64,000 nt of DNA from Pseudomonas sp. BSw22131 (GTDB taxonomy: Bacteria > Pseudomonadota > Gammaproteobacteria > Pseudomonadales > Pseudomonadaceae), in the NCBI RefSeq assembly GCF_026810445.1, contig NZ_CP113949.1, positions 2,170,001 through 2,234,000 of the forward strand. Direction: 5' to 3'. Below the pieces are notes generated by a model. That model did no database searches and was not told the DNA's origin. It saw only the letters and a list, made by a program, of their open reading frames with translations. Shown one piece after another: positions 47,011 through 56,505 of this stretch. A program made the translations under genes and the position numbers. The first letter of the stretch is position 1, and each line of letters begins with the position of its first letter.

Positions 47011-47286
47011 GAGCCGTATCGCGCAGCCGCCTATCATTGTTGGATCGAGTGGGCGGCATCCCGACTTGCCCGCGAAGCTGCGCTGACCAATGTCCGTCAC
47101 CCTGTAGACGCGAATTCATTCGCGTGGCGCCATAACGGGTTCAACCGTACAGACGCCTCGCCAACAAGTTGGCTACAGGGTTTTGCGGCGTTTTTCGGGA
47201 TTTTGTTTCTGCCCGAAGGGCGTAGGAGTCTGGCCGGGCGGCGTTCCGTTTGCTGACGATCTGCCGGGCACCGGCAGTAAGCGCTC
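47011..47286. repeat. Convergent intergenic region with composite repeat
   Basis: No gene. TTCTGCCCGAAGGGCGTAGG (about 47207) and CTGACGATCTGCCGGGCACC (about 47253) repeat the composite element of 34624-34690 and 16178. It separates nicB from the convergent TetR gene. Confidence 0.6.
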
Positions 47287-47946
47287 CTACAAGGGCGCAG
47301 GGTTAACCTCAAGCTTCATCACCCCACGCACCACCAGGTCACTGATGAAGCTTAGCCAGTCCTGGCGCGGTTGCGGTTGGGCAAGGTCCTGGTCGAGAAA
47401 GGAGGTGAGTGTGTGGACGTTGGAGTTATAGAAATAGCACAGCGAGGCGATCATCAAATACACGTGCTTGAGGTCCAGATCCTCCCGAAAAACGCCCTGT
47501 CGCTGACCCGCCTCGATGATCGGCCTGAGGACGCCGACGGCTTCGCCTGACAACCGCCGCAGCTCACTGGATTGCCGGGCGTGCTTGCCTTTGTGCAGGT
47601 TTTCTATGCTCAGGATCGCGACGAACTCCGGGTGTGCGACGTAGTAGTCCCAGACGAACGCCACCAGTTGACGCAGGGTCTGCACCGGCGTCGAGAGGTC
47701 GAGCCGCAGCGTGATTTCGGCCAGGTTGAACTGCTCGTAGGTGTGTTCGAGCACCCGCACGAAGAGCTTTTCCTTGCTGCCGAAGTAGTAATACAGCATG
47801 CGGTCGTTGGAATCGGCTTCGGCTGAAATCCGCTCGATGCGGCCCCCGGAATAACCGTCCTCGTTGAACACCTTGATTGCCGCCTGAAGTATCCGCGCCC
47901 GCGTCTGGTCGGCTTGCTGGGCGCGGATTCCGGTCTTTTTGCTCAC
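47287..47946 (-). CDS. TetR/AcrR-family transcriptional regulator
   Basis: A 219-residue TetR regulator: HTH at residues about 18-62 (ARILQAAIKVFNEDGYSGGR, IERISAEADSNDRMLYYYFG, SKEKLF), then an all-helical effector domain of the larger type with FVWDYYVAHPEFVAI. GTG 47946 (SKKTGIRAQQADQ) is the probable start because longer forms lack family resemblance. It begins 16 bases after the stop of pssA on the same strand, so it may be cotranscribed. Its target is unknown; the convergent nic genes have their own regulator. Confidence 0.88.
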   Translation of the reverse strand: MSKKTGIRAQQADQTRARILQAAIKVFNEDGYSGGRIERISAEADSNDRMLYYYFGSKEKLFVRVLEHTYEQFNLAEITLRLDLSTPVQTLRQLVAFVWDYYVAHPEFVAILSIENLHKGKHARQSSELRRLSGEAVGVLRPIIEAGQRQGVFREDLDLKHVYLMIASLCYFYNSNVHTLTSFLDQDLAQPQPRQDWLSFISDLVVRGVMKLEVNPAPL

Positions 47947-47962
47947 GCGTGCAGTCCGGGTT

Positions 47963-49306
47963 TCACAATATGCGGTACAGCAGGCGCTCGACACGCACAC
48001 GGCTGACGCGGCGCAAGAACGTGCGCACCCCTTCCGGATAATCACTCAACGTGTCCAGCTCGTCATATTTGCCGACCCGTTGGGTGTTGCGCATCAATTG
48101 TTCGATTTCAGCGGCCCGCGGCTGCGCCCACTCACCTTTGGGATCATCGATCAGCAGTGCGTTTTCCAGATCCAGCTGAAACGCCCGAGGGTTGAGATTA
48201 TTGCCCGTCAGCAAGGTGTAACGCTCATCCGACCACAGGCCTTTGAGGTGGAACGTGTTGTCGCCGTCCTTCCATAAGTGGATGTTCAACTGGTATTTGG
48301 CGATCGCCGCCTGATGCTTCTGGGTGAATCGCCGCAGGCTGATTTCATACAGGTAGGGCAGCGCCGAAATCACCTTGAACGGTTCTTGCGGCGGGATGAA
48401 GAAGTCGTTGGCGGTCTTGTCGCCGATGATGATGTCGATCTTTACGCCCCGCTTGAGCGCACGTGTGAGCTCACGCTTGATCACCAGCGGCATGTTGAAA
48501 TACGGCGTACATAGCGTCAGTTGTGTGTGGGTGGCGGCGATCAGATCGCACAACGTCCCGCTCAGCGGGTTCTTGTTGCCGATGCCCAGCAGTGGGATGA
48601 CACGCAGCTCGCCGTTGTCGGTCAGGCCGGCATCGGTATTGTAGCTGGCACGTTTCAGGCGCTGACGAAACTGACGGATTTCGCTGCGCAGACTGCGGGA
48701 GGTGGGCGGCGAGGGCAGGTCAAGGCGGTGCACGGCGTCCGACGGCAGGATTTCTTCGTGGACCAGACGCTGGAAGGTGTCGGCGAGGGGTTTGTTCTGA
48801 ATAAGGTGATAGCGGTCCAGGCGATATTTGCCCAGTTTGTTCAGGTACACATTGTTGATGCTGGCGCCGCTGTAAATCACGCAGTCATCGACCACGATGC
48901 CCTTCAAGTGCAGCACGCCGAACAGTTCGCGGGTCTGCACCGGCACGCCGTAGGTGGGCACCTCCTCGTCGTGCTCCAGGTGTTGCGCCTGATACCACGT
49001 CGAGTTGCCGGCCTGTTTACCCGCGCCGATCAACCCGCGCTGGGCGCGAAACCAGTCCACCAGCACCACGATATCCAGCGTTGGCCGGGCGGCCTTCGCG
49101 GCATACAGCGCGTCGAGAATTTCCTGGCCTGCTTCATCCTGTTGCAGATACAGCGCAACTACATAGATCCGCTGCTCGGCAGTGGCGATTTTTTCCAGCA
49201 GGCAACGACGGTAGTCAGCCGCGCCAGTGAGGATTGTCAGCGCGTCGCCGGACAATGGGAAACCGCGAAGTCTTGAAAGCGTGGAACGTCGGAAGGTCGC
49301 CCGCAT
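47963..49306 (-). CDS. pssA: CDP-diacylglycerol-serine O-phosphatidyltransferase
   Basis: A 447-residue phosphatidylserine synthase of the E. coli PssA (phospholipase D-like) type, about the same length as the E. coli enzyme. Two HxK motifs are visible: VLHLKGIVVDDCVIYSGASI and NTFHLKGLWSDERYTLLTGN. It makes phosphatidylserine from CDP-diacylglycerol and serine, the committed step to phosphatidylethanolamine, at the inner face of the membrane. ATG 49306. The 217 bases upstream contain a degenerate REP fragment (49445-49480). Confidence 0.93.
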   Translation of the reverse strand: MRATFRRSTLSRLRGFPLSGDALTILTGAADYRRCLLEKIATAEQRIYVVALYLQQDEAGQEILDALYAAKAARPTLDIVVLVDWFRAQRGLIGAGKQAGNSTWYQAQHLEHDEEVPTYGVPVQTRELFGVLHLKGIVVDDCVIYSGASINNVYLNKLGKYRLDRYHLIQNKPLADTFQRLVHEEILPSDAVHRLDLPSPPTSRSLRSEIRQFRQRLKRASYNTDAGLTDNGELRVIPLLGIGNKNPLSGTLCDLIAATHTQLTLCTPYFNMPLVIKRELTRALKRGVKIDIIIGDKTANDFFIPPQEPFKVISALPYLYEISLRRFTQKHQAAIAKYQLNIHLWKDGDNTFHLKGLWSDERYTLLTGNNLNPRAFQLDLENALLIDDPKGEWAQPRAAEIEQLMRNTQRVGKYDELDTLSDYPEGVRTFLRRVSRVRVERLLYRIL

Positions 49307-49523
49307 AAGCCTCTCGATGGGTCGAAAATCAATAGCGCACGAGCTTACACCACCGTGCGTCTTCAGGTTGATTCGGCAGCACGATCAGCGAGTTGTTCAG
49401 GCTATTTACAGGCTGGAAGTCCGAGACAACACAAACGCTGCGCAGGCCTCAAGTTTCAGGGCCGCTGCGCAGCCCATCGCCACCGTCGTTACCTCCTGAA
49501 GCGTCTACAAAGGGTGGCGGGCG

Positions 49524-50528
49524 TTAAACCTTCAACACCAGCTTTCCGGTGTTTTCGCCTTTAAACAGCATCATCAGGGTTTCCGGGAACGTCTCCAGCC
49601 CATCAACGACGTGCTCTTTGCTGTTGATCTTGCCTTGGGCCAGCCAGCCAGCGATTTCCATGCCCGCGCTGGCGAAGTTCGCGGCATGGTCCATCACCAC
49701 AAAGCCTTCCATGCGTGCACGATTGACCAGCAACGACAGGTAATTGGCCGGGCCTTTTACGGCCTCCTTATTGTTGTACTGGCTGATGGCGCCGCAGATG
49801 ACCACGCGTGCCTTGGGGGCAAGTCGCGTGAGTACGGCGTCCAGAATCTCGCCGCCGACGTTATCGAAATACACATCGACACCCTTCGGGCACTCGCGCT
49901 TGAGACCGGCATGGATATCTTCGTTCTTGTAATCGATTGCGCCGTCGAACCCGTAATCGTTAAGCAGCGCGTGGCATTTCTCTGCGCCACCGGCAATGCC
50001 GATCACACGGCAGCCTTTTATTTTGGCGATCTGCCCGGCCATGCTGCCCACCGCCCCCGCCGCGCCGGAAATCACCACGGTATCGCCGCTTTTCGGGGCG
50101 CCCACTTCCAGCAGCGCAAAGTAAGCCGACATCCCGGTCATGCCCAGCGCCGACAGGTAACGCTGCAAGGGCACGACATTCGGATCGACTTTGTTGAAGC
50201 CCTTGGGCTCGCCGACGAAGTAATCCTGAACGCCCAGCGCACCTTGCACGTAATCGCCCGCCGCGAACTTGGGATGTTGTGACTCAATCACCCGGCCAAC
50301 GCCCAATGCGCGCATGACCGCACCCAGTTCAACCGGCGCGATGTAGGACTTGCCTTCGTTCATCCAGCCGCGCATGGCCGGGTCCAGCGAGAGGTATTCG
50401 CTCTTTACCAGGATCTGCCCCTCGGCGACGGCATCCACCGGCACGGTTTGAAAGGTGAAGTCGTCACGGCTGGCGGCGCCGACAGGGCGTCGTGCGAGCA
50501 GGAACTGGCGATTGTTCAACGGCGTCAT
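49524..50528 (-). CDS. NADP-dependent MDR-family oxidoreductase (CurA-like)
   Basis: A 334-residue zinc-free medium-chain reductase. Seen: FLLARRPVGAASRDDF, LSLDPAMRGWM, the NADPH loop ISGAAGAVGSMAGQIAKIKG, and DVYFDNVGGEILDAVL. These match the prostaglandin reductase/curcumin reductase subgroup that reduces enone double bonds. ATG 50528 (MTPLNNRQFLLARR) is chosen for family agreement over upstream in-frame starts. It is a monocistronic detoxification-type gene, divergent from the SDR at 50761. Confidence 0.9.
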   Translation of the reverse strand: MTPLNNRQFLLARRPVGAASRDDFTFQTVPVDAVAEGQILVKSEYLSLDPAMRGWMNEGKSYIAPVELGAVMRALGVGRVIESQHPKFAAGDYVQGALGVQDYFVGEPKGFNKVDPNVVPLQRYLSALGMTGMSAYFALLEVGAPKSGDTVVISGAAGAVGSMAGQIAKIKGCRVIGIAGGAEKCHALLNDYGFDGAIDYKNEDIHAGLKRECPKGVDVYFDNVGGEILDAVLTRLAPKARVVICGAISQYNNKEAVKGPANYLSLLVNRARMEGFVVMDHAANFASAGMEIAGWLAQGKINSKEHVVDGLETFPETLMMLFKGENTGKLVLKV

Positions 50529-50760
50529 GGCAGGTTTCTCGTATTCAGGAACAAACCCGAGTGATAGCCCCTGATCGTGTTCAGGGCAAGTACGCGTGAT
50601 CCAGCGAATGCAATTCGATCCACTGCCGTGATGGTGCGCCGGGCGCAAATCACTGCCACGCATGATTGCCTAACCGACTGCCTGATAGTGCTGATCCGCC
50701 CCCGGCTGCCGGGGCTAGACTCAGCGGCGCTTCACTCATAACAACAAACAGGGACATCCC

Positions 50761-51522
50761 ATGAGCATGACGTTTTCCGGGCACGTGGCGCTGGTTACGG
50801 GTGCCGCGGCCGGCATTGGCCGTGCCACTGCATTGGCGTTTGCAGGTGAGGGCTTGAAGGTGGTGGTCGCCGATCTGGACAGCGACGGCGGCGAACGCAC
50901 AACCGAATTGATTCGCGAGGCCGGCGGCGAGGCGCTGTTCTTTCGGTGCGATGTCACCCGCGATGCCGACGTGCAGCATTTGATGGACGCCACGATAGAG
51001 GCGTTCGGTCGTCTCGATTACGCGTTCAACAACGCCGGGATCGAGATCGAAAAGGGACGTTTGTCCGAAGGCAGCGAGGCAGAGTTCGACGCGATCATGG
51101 GCGTCAACGTCAAGGGCGTCTGGTTGTGCATGAAGTACCAGTTGCCGCTGATGCTCGCCCAGGGCGGCGGCGCCATCGTCAACACGGCATCGGTCGCCGG
51201 ACTGGGTGCGGCGCCAAAGATGAGCATTTATAGCGCCTCCAAGCATGCGGTGATCGGCCTGACCAAATCAGCCGCCATCGAGTACGCCAAGAAACGCATT
51301 CGGGTAAACGCAGTCTGCCCTGCGGTGATCGACACCGACATGTTCCGCCGCGCCCACGAAGCCGATCCGCGCAAAGCCGAATTTGCCGCGACGATGCATC
51401 CGGTCGGGCGCATCGGCACAGTCGAGGAAATCGCCAGCGCAGTGCTGTACCTGTGCAGCGACGGCGCGGCCTTCACCACCGGGCATTCCTTGGCGGTCGA
51501 TGGTGGCGTCACCGCATTCTGA
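50761..51522 (+). CDS. SDR-family oxidoreductase (classical)
   Basis: A 253-residue short-chain dehydrogenase. Cofactor motif TGAAAGIGRATALA (Gly-rich), ADLDSDGG after strand 2 (acidic, so NAD(H) is likely), FNNAGIE, catalytic S in VNTASVAGLG and YSASK. The C-terminus SDGAAFTTGHSLAVDGGVTA is typical. Substrate unknown. AGGGACAT precedes the ATG at 50761 in a usable position. Divergent from the CurA-like reductase. Confidence 0.9.
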   Translation: MSMTFSGHVALVTGAAAGIGRATALAFAGEGLKVVVADLDSDGGERTTELIREAGGEALFFRCDVTRDADVQHLMDATIEAFGRLDYAFNNAGIEIEKGRLSEGSEAEFDAIMGVNVKGVWLCMKYQLPLMLAQGGGAIVNTASVAGLGAAPKMSIYSASKHAVIGLTKSAAIEYAKKRIRVNAVCPAVIDTDMFRRAHEADPRKAEFAATMHPVGRIGTVEEIASAVLYLCSDGAAFTTGHSLAVDGGVTAF

Positions 51523-51652
51523 TCCCTGCCGCAGGCACTGCGCGAGAAGTCAGGCTCGAAAGCTTCGAGGGCAAGTCGCAATGCCGCCCACTCGCGCCAC
51601 CCCGATCAGCTAAGCTGCGCTGCATTGGCGGTTTGCGGTTTGGGGAGTCTCG

Positions 51653-53122
51653 ATGGATCAGCTGTGGTTTGCGTTTCCATTGATCAGCGGCTCGTTGCTG
51701 TTGGTTGCCGACATCGTGCTGTGGCAATGGGTGCCGACGCGCTTTCAGCGCTGGAAAATGCTCGGGCGGGTGTTGCTGTTCGTGCTGTTCAGCATGGCCT
51801 TGCTCGATGGCGGCTTGAGCCCGCTTTACCAGGTGCCAGCCGACTGGGATGCGCCGCGTCACGTGTTGGGCACGTTGCTGAGCATTGCCTGGTGGCTGTT
51901 TGGCGCACGCACGCTGACGATGATCGCGTTGTTGGTCATGGCGCCGAAGATCGGCGGCAAGGGCCATCTGCTGCAGGACTTGCTGGGCGCTTTGATCTTT
52001 CTCGTGGCGGCTGTCGCGGCGGCAGCGTATGTGCTGGACCTTCCGGTCAAAGGCTTGCTCGCCACCTCCGGCGCAGTGGCGATCATCGTCGGCCTGGCGT
52101 TGCAAAGCACGTTGGGCGATGTGTTTTCCGGGATCGTGCTCAATGCCAGCAAACCGTTTCGGGTCGATGACTGGATTGGCGTTGATGGCATCGAAGGCAA
52201 AGTCATCGAAATCGACTGGCGCTCCACCCATCTGCTGACCAGTGAAGGCAGCATGGTGGTGATCCCCAACGCTGTGGCCGCCAAAAACCGCATCACCAAC
52301 TTCAGCCGCCCTGACCACTTTCACTCGTTCACACTGACAGTCGAACTCTCCAGCCGCTTGCGACCCAGTCTGGTGCTGGATTCACTCAACAAGGCGATTC
52401 AGGGTTGTCGTGAGTTGCTCGCGCAGCCTGCGGCGTCGGCGGTGGTGGTCAAATCAGGTATTCGCGTCGTGGAGTACGAAGTCACTGGCTACGTGAAATC
52501 CCGCGACCGGCGCTCGGCGGTAAGCAATCAACTTTTCGATCTGATCCACCGCCAACTGGCCTCGACCGAGACCCGTCAGGATCAGGTGCGCCCCGTCAAT
52601 CGACAGTCTGCGGTGCTCAACAGCGTGGGCGCGTTGCGCATGCTCAGCGACGCCGACCGTGCCGAACTTCAGCGCAATATGCGTCTGAGTGCCTACGCGG
52701 CGCGCGAAGTGGTGCTGGCCCAGGACGTGGTGCCCGAGGCGCTGTACATCATTGAATCCGGCGTGGTGTCGGCTTCGCTGCTGCAAGGCGATACCTGGGT
52801 CGAGGTGGGCCGTATGGGCCCCGGTGAACTGATTGGCGAGAGCGGCTTCGTCGATCAGACGCCGACCCTGGCGCGCTTCTGCGCTTACACCGATTGCATG
52901 ATCTACCGCATCGACCGGGCCGAGCTCGAACCGTGGCTGCATGAGCACAGTGAGTTGATCGGCGCGCTGGCAGGCTTGCAGAAGTTTCGCGCCAGCGCCA
53001 GGGCGGCAATGCTTGATAATAAGCCCCAAGCCGTCGATCCAACGGGGTTTGTCGACTGGCTGCGCAAGCGCGTCACGCGTTTTCAGGTGCCGCGCAAGGA
53101 TGCGCCCGACAAGCTCAGTTGA
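51653..53122 (+). CDS. MscS-family channel with C-terminal cyclic-nucleotide-binding domain
   Basis: A 489-residue membrane protein. Four hydrophobic segments occupy residues 1-145, and the pore helix/MscS core follows (TSGAVAIIVGLALQSTLGDV, FSGIVLNASKPFRVDDWIGV, then VVIPNAVAAKNRITNFSRP in the beta domain). From about residue 335 a cNMP-binding/CRP-like domain is seen (LYIIESGVVSASLLQGDTWV, RMGPGELIGESGFV). This domain pair implies a mechanosensitive or ligand-gated channel controlled by a cyclic nucleotide. ATG 51653. Monocistronic in appearance. Confidence 0.9.
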   Translation: MDQLWFAFPLISGSLLLVADIVLWQWVPTRFQRWKMLGRVLLFVLFSMALLDGGLSPLYQVPADWDAPRHVLGTLLSIAWWLFGARTLTMIALLVMAPKIGGKGHLLQDLLGALIFLVAAVAAAAYVLDLPVKGLLATSGAVAIIVGLALQSTLGDVFSGIVLNASKPFRVDDWIGVDGIEGKVIEIDWRSTHLLTSEGSMVVIPNAVAAKNRITNFSRPDHFHSFTLTVELSSRLRPSLVLDSLNKAIQGCRELLAQPAASAVVVKSGIRVVEYEVTGYVKSRDRRSAVSNQLFDLIHRQLASTETRQDQVRPVNRQSAVLNSVGALRMLSDADRAELQRNMRLSAYAAREVVLAQDVVPEALYIIESGVVSASLLQGDTWVEVGRMGPGELIGESGFVDQTPTLARFCAYTDCMIYRIDRAELEPWLHEHSELIGALAGLQKFRASARAAMLDNKPQAVDPTGFVDWLRKRVTRFQVPRKDAPDKLS

Positions 53123-53197
53123 TGCGCACGCTGGATTGATCTGCACAGCTGTTCTACATTGCTTCCCTGTCGAAATCTGAAACGCCGAGAGATTGAA

Positions 53198-54130
53198 ATG
53201 CCCGTGATGACTCAGACCCTGCACCCGAACGTCCTGCGCCCCGGAGATGCCGTTGCCCTGGTCTCGCCGGCAGCGCCCGTGGCTGAAGCGCGTGTTCAGG
53301 CGGCGGTGCAGGCGCTGACGGGCTTTGGTTTGCGCCCCCGCGTCTACCCCCATGCACTGGACACTCACTCGTTTTACGCAGGGACCGATGAACACCGCGT
53401 CGCCGACCTCAACGACGCGCTGGCAGACCCCGAGATTCGCGCAGTGCTGTGCAATCGTGGCGGTTACGGCACCCAACGCATTCTGGCGCAGGTGGACTAC
53501 GATGCAGTGCGCCGCGACCCGAAGCTGCTGATAGGCTTTTCCGACATCACCGCCTTGCACGGCGCGCTGTGGACCGAAGCCCGACTGGCAACGGTTCACG
53601 GTCCCGTAGCCGCGCAATTCGAGCGCGGGGGGATGTTCACCAGCACCCTTAAACGTGCCCTGATGAGTGCTGAACCGGTGGTGGTTAGGGCCAGCGCCGA
53701 CGAGCCCACCTGCCGCGTGCGCACCTCGGGCCTGGCAGAAGGCCTCTTGCTGGGTGGCAACCTGAGCATGCTCAGTACCTGCATCGGCACCCCTTACATG
53801 CCGGACCTTGAGGGGGCGATTCTGCTCATCGAGGACGTTAACGAACCCGCCTACCGCATTGATCGTCTGCTCACGCATCTGCTCAACTGCGGCATTCTGC
53901 AGCGGGTGGCGGGCATTGCGGTGGGGCAGTTCAGCGAGCCGGGCAACGGCAACGCCACCATCAAAGCGGCGGACGTGCTGATCGAGCGTCTTGGCGATCT
54001 GGGCATTCCGGTGCTGGGCGGGCTTTCCATCGGTCACGGCGACCGCAATGAAGCCGTGGCGCTCGGGACTTATGCGCGTCTGGATGCCGACAACGGCACG
54101 CTGACCGTTGCCGCCGCAGCGCGGGGCTGA
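53198..54130 (+). CDS. LD-carboxypeptidase (peptidase S66, LdcA/MccF-like)
   Basis: A 310-residue S66 serine peptidase. The nucleophile is in LLIGFSDITALHGAL, the triad glutamate in LLIEDVNEPAYRIDR and the histidine in IGHGDRNEAVALG; NRGGYGTQRIL is a further family motif. It removes the terminal D-alanine from murein tetrapeptides in recycling; MccF-type relatives cleave peptide-nucleotide antibiotics. ATG 53198 (MPVMTQTLHPN) is preferred, with GAGAG upstream. Confidence 0.88.
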   Translation: MPVMTQTLHPNVLRPGDAVALVSPAAPVAEARVQAAVQALTGFGLRPRVYPHALDTHSFYAGTDEHRVADLNDALADPEIRAVLCNRGGYGTQRILAQVDYDAVRRDPKLLIGFSDITALHGALWTEARLATVHGPVAAQFERGGMFTSTLKRALMSAEPVVVRASADEPTCRVRTSGLAEGLLLGGNLSMLSTCIGTPYMPDLEGAILLIEDVNEPAYRIDRLLTHLLNCGILQRVAGIAVGQFSEPGNGNATIKAADVLIERLGDLGIPVLGGLSIGHGDRNEAVALGTYARLDADNGTLTVAAAARG

Positions 54131-54401
54131 TTGCACCTGCACGATTACGGGCGTCGATGATCATTTGCTGCTCCACCGCGCGCCCGTACACCTCATCCTG
54201 CATCCCTTGGCGCACCGTACTTCCCGCCGATTACGCCGATAACCATTCTGTAAACGACGCTTACGTAGCTATTTGCCATTATCGTGGCGTCAATGGCTTG
54301 TTTTGCCGCCTGCTCATTGCGAATCTGCACGAATGTTGAATGGTCATCCTCCAAAGGGCTCATGTTGTGCGCCTTAGGCTGTCCATCGGGGGTTGAGCGC
54401 T
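54131..54401. other. Intergenic region without recognised features
   Basis: About 270 bases between the LD-carboxypeptidase and chemoreceptor genes. I see no gene, repeat family member or clear terminator here. The GC content falls toward 54290, consistent with a promoter for the chemoreceptor gene. Confidence 0.4.
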
Positions 54402-56372
54402 ATGATTTCGGCTGTGAGAACGCGTTTTGCCAACCTCGGGATGGCGAAAAAACTCGGCATCGGATTCTTCCTGGTACTGCTGCTGACCGCACTGGTAGCG
54501 GCTATCGGTGTCTGGTCGCTGCGCTCGATCAGCGTGCATTTTGACAGCCTCAAAGACATGAACACGCTCAACGGAGACCTGAGCAGGGTGCGCCTGTTAG
54601 AGCAGGATTTCGCCCTGCACAGTGACCCCAAACTGGTCGACGCCCTGCACGCGGGCCTCGATGCATTGGGCGCTCAAGCCGAGCATTTGAAGACGGCCTC
54701 TGATGCCAGTCAGGCGATGATGAGCGAGGTGCAGCAGGGCCTGGCGGCGTATCGCCAGTCATTCGATCAGTTCGTCAGCATCAGCCAGAGCAAGGACCTG
54801 GCGCTGGAGATGGCCAGTTGGTCGGTCTCCAGCGTCGCCAATAACCTGGACGTGTTGCAGGCGGGCCTTGCCGATGACGGTGCCTACGCACTCAAAGACT
54901 CCCAAGGCCAGCAAGGCGCTGAATTCATCGAACAATCGGGTCAGGTGAGTCAGATATCCAGGTTGATGATGCAGGCGCTCGACGAGGCGCGGGTGCGACT
55001 CGACAAGAGCCGCAAGACCGCTTCGGCGGACGAAGTCAGCACGGGCAACATCGAACAGGCGGTGGAGGCACAAAAGCTCGCCGAGGACCTCAAGGGCGTC
55101 ATCAAGGACAGCGGCTATCAGACCGTGCTCAACGAAGTCAGCGGTCATATCACCAATTTTGGCGACAAACTGAACGAATACACCGGATTGCTGGCGCAAG
55201 AGGCGAAGGTCTCGCAGCAACTCGCCGCCAACGCCAGAGCCGTGGTCCAGCAGGTTAATCAAGCCTATGACGCTGAAGACCAGGCGGTGTCCAGCGAGCT
55301 GCAGACCAACACATTGAAGATCATCGCATCGTCGGTGATGGCGCTGTTGGTGGGGCTGGTTGCCGCCTGGGTGATCACCCGCCTGATCGTGGCTCCGCTG
55401 CGCAGCGTCATTGCCACGGCGCAACGGATCGCTGCCGGGGATTTGAGCGACCAGGTGGTGGTCACACGACGCGACGAGATTGGTCAGCTGATGTCGGCGA
55501 TGCAGCAAATGGGTGCGGGGTTGAGCGGTATCGTCAGCGGCCTGCAAGCGGGGATCGAGCAACTGGCAACATCGGCGCATTCGCTCTCGACCGTCACCGA
55601 ACAGACCAACCTGGAAGTCAGCAATCAGAAAGAAGAGACCGAGCAGGTGGCGACGGCAATGAATCAGATGACCGCCACCGTGCACGATGTCGCGCGTAAT
55701 GCCGAAGACGCGGCGCGGGCCGCGCAGACCGCCGACAGCAAAGTCGACAGCGGTCAGCAGGTGGTGCGTCAGAGCATGGCAAGGATTGAAGCATTGGCCA
55801 GTTCGGCCAGTTCGGCCAGTGATTCGATTGAAAACCTCAGCGCTGAAATCCAGAACATCGGCAAGGTCTTGGGCGTGATCAAAAGCGTTGCCGAGCAAAC
55901 CAATCTGTTGGCGCTCAATGCGGCCATCGAAGCGGCGCGGGCCGGCGAACAGGGCAGGGGTTTTGCGGTGGTGGCCGACGAAGTACGCGCGCTGGCCAAA
56001 CGCACGCAGCAGTCGACCGAAGAAATCGAGCGTCTGGTCATGCGCCTGCAATCGGGCGCCCAGGCTTCTGTGGTGCAAATTCAAAGCAGCGGCGAACTGG
56101 TGAAGCTGGCCGTCAGTGATGCGCTGCAAACCGAAAGCGCGCTGGGCAGCATCGCCGCCGCAGTGTCGCTGATCCAGCAGATGAACCAGCAGATCGCAGC
56201 CGCCGCAGAGCAACAGAGTTCGGTGGCCGAAGAGATCAACCGCAGCGTCACCAGCATCCGTGCCAGCGCCGATCAGTCGGCTCTGGCGATGCGGGGCAAT
56301 GCGGCGTCGAGCATCGAGCTCGCTTCGTTGGGCGTTGCACTGAAAGGCATGGTCGGGCATTTCAGGTTGTAA
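54402..56372 (+). CDS. Methyl-accepting chemotaxis protein
   Basis: A 656-residue chemoreceptor. TM1 is at about residues 18-40 ([20 protein letters not shown]) and TM2 near 305-327 ([20 protein letters not shown]). The periplasmic domain between them is about 260 residues and mostly helical, the size of helical bimodular (HBM) sensors that bind organic acids. A HAMP domain follows, then the signalling hairpin tip [20 protein letters not shown] ([15 protein letters not shown] next). ATG 54402 (MISAVRTRF) is used; TTG 54393 is an alternative. Ligand unknown. Confidence 0.92.
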   Translation: MISAVRTRFANLGMAKKLGIGFFLVLLLTALVAAIGVWSLRSISVHFDSLKDMNTLNGDLSRVRLLEQDFALHSDPKLVDALHAGLDALGAQAEHLKTASDASQAMMSEVQQGLAAYRQSFDQFVSISQSKDLALEMASWSVSSVANNLDVLQAGLADDGAYALKDSQGQQGAEFIEQSGQVSQISRLMMQALDEARVRLDKSRKTASADEVSTGNIEQAVEAQKLAEDLKGVIKDSGYQTVLNEVSGHITNFGDKLNEYTGLLAQEAKVSQQLAANARAVVQQVNQAYDAEDQAVSSELQTNTLKIIASSVMALLVGLVAAWVITRLIVAPLRSVIATAQRIAAGDLSDQVVVTRRDEIGQLMSAMQQMGAGLSGIVSGLQAGIEQLATSAHSLSTVTEQTNLEVSNQKEETEQVATAMNQMTATVHDVARNAEDAARAAQTADSKVDSGQQVVRQSMARIEALASSASSASDSIENLSAEIQNIGKVLGVIKSVAEQTNLLALNAAIEAARAGEQGRGFAVVADEVRALAKRTQQSTEEIERLVMRLQSGAQASVVQIQSSGELVKLAVSDALQTESALGSIAAAVSLIQQMNQQIAAAAEQQSSVAEEINRSVTSIRASADQSALAMRGNAASSIELASLGVALKGMVGHFRL

Positions 56373-56399
56373 CCGCCGCCGTCGTGGCGCGATAAACAC

Positions 56400-56490
56400 G
56401 GTCTGTGGGGGGCTTGCTCGCGATTGCTACTCGGCGCTCAGTAGACGTGTCGGATGGACTGGCGCAATCGCGAGCAAGCTCCCGCCCACA
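56400..56490. repeat. REP-like inverted pair between convergent genes
   Basis: GGGGGCTTGCTCGCGATTGC (about 56407) faces GCAATCGCGAGCAAGCTCCC (about 56463), nearly perfectly complementary arms. It separates the chemoreceptor gene from the convergent BenE-type gene and may serve as a bidirectional 3' structure. Confidence 0.75.
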
Positions 56491-56505
56491 ATGATCTCGT
56501 CGATT

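Noticed and set aside
52454-54142. Long antisense open frame (562 codons) over the MscS and LD-carboxypeptidase genes
   Set aside because: It overlaps two recognised genes on the other strand, has no family resemblance, and is of the kind that high-GC DNA produces by chance.
54759-56399. Antisense open frame of 546 codons over the chemoreceptor gene
   Set aside because: His/Arg/Leu-rich translation with no motifs; the sense strand has a clear MCP.
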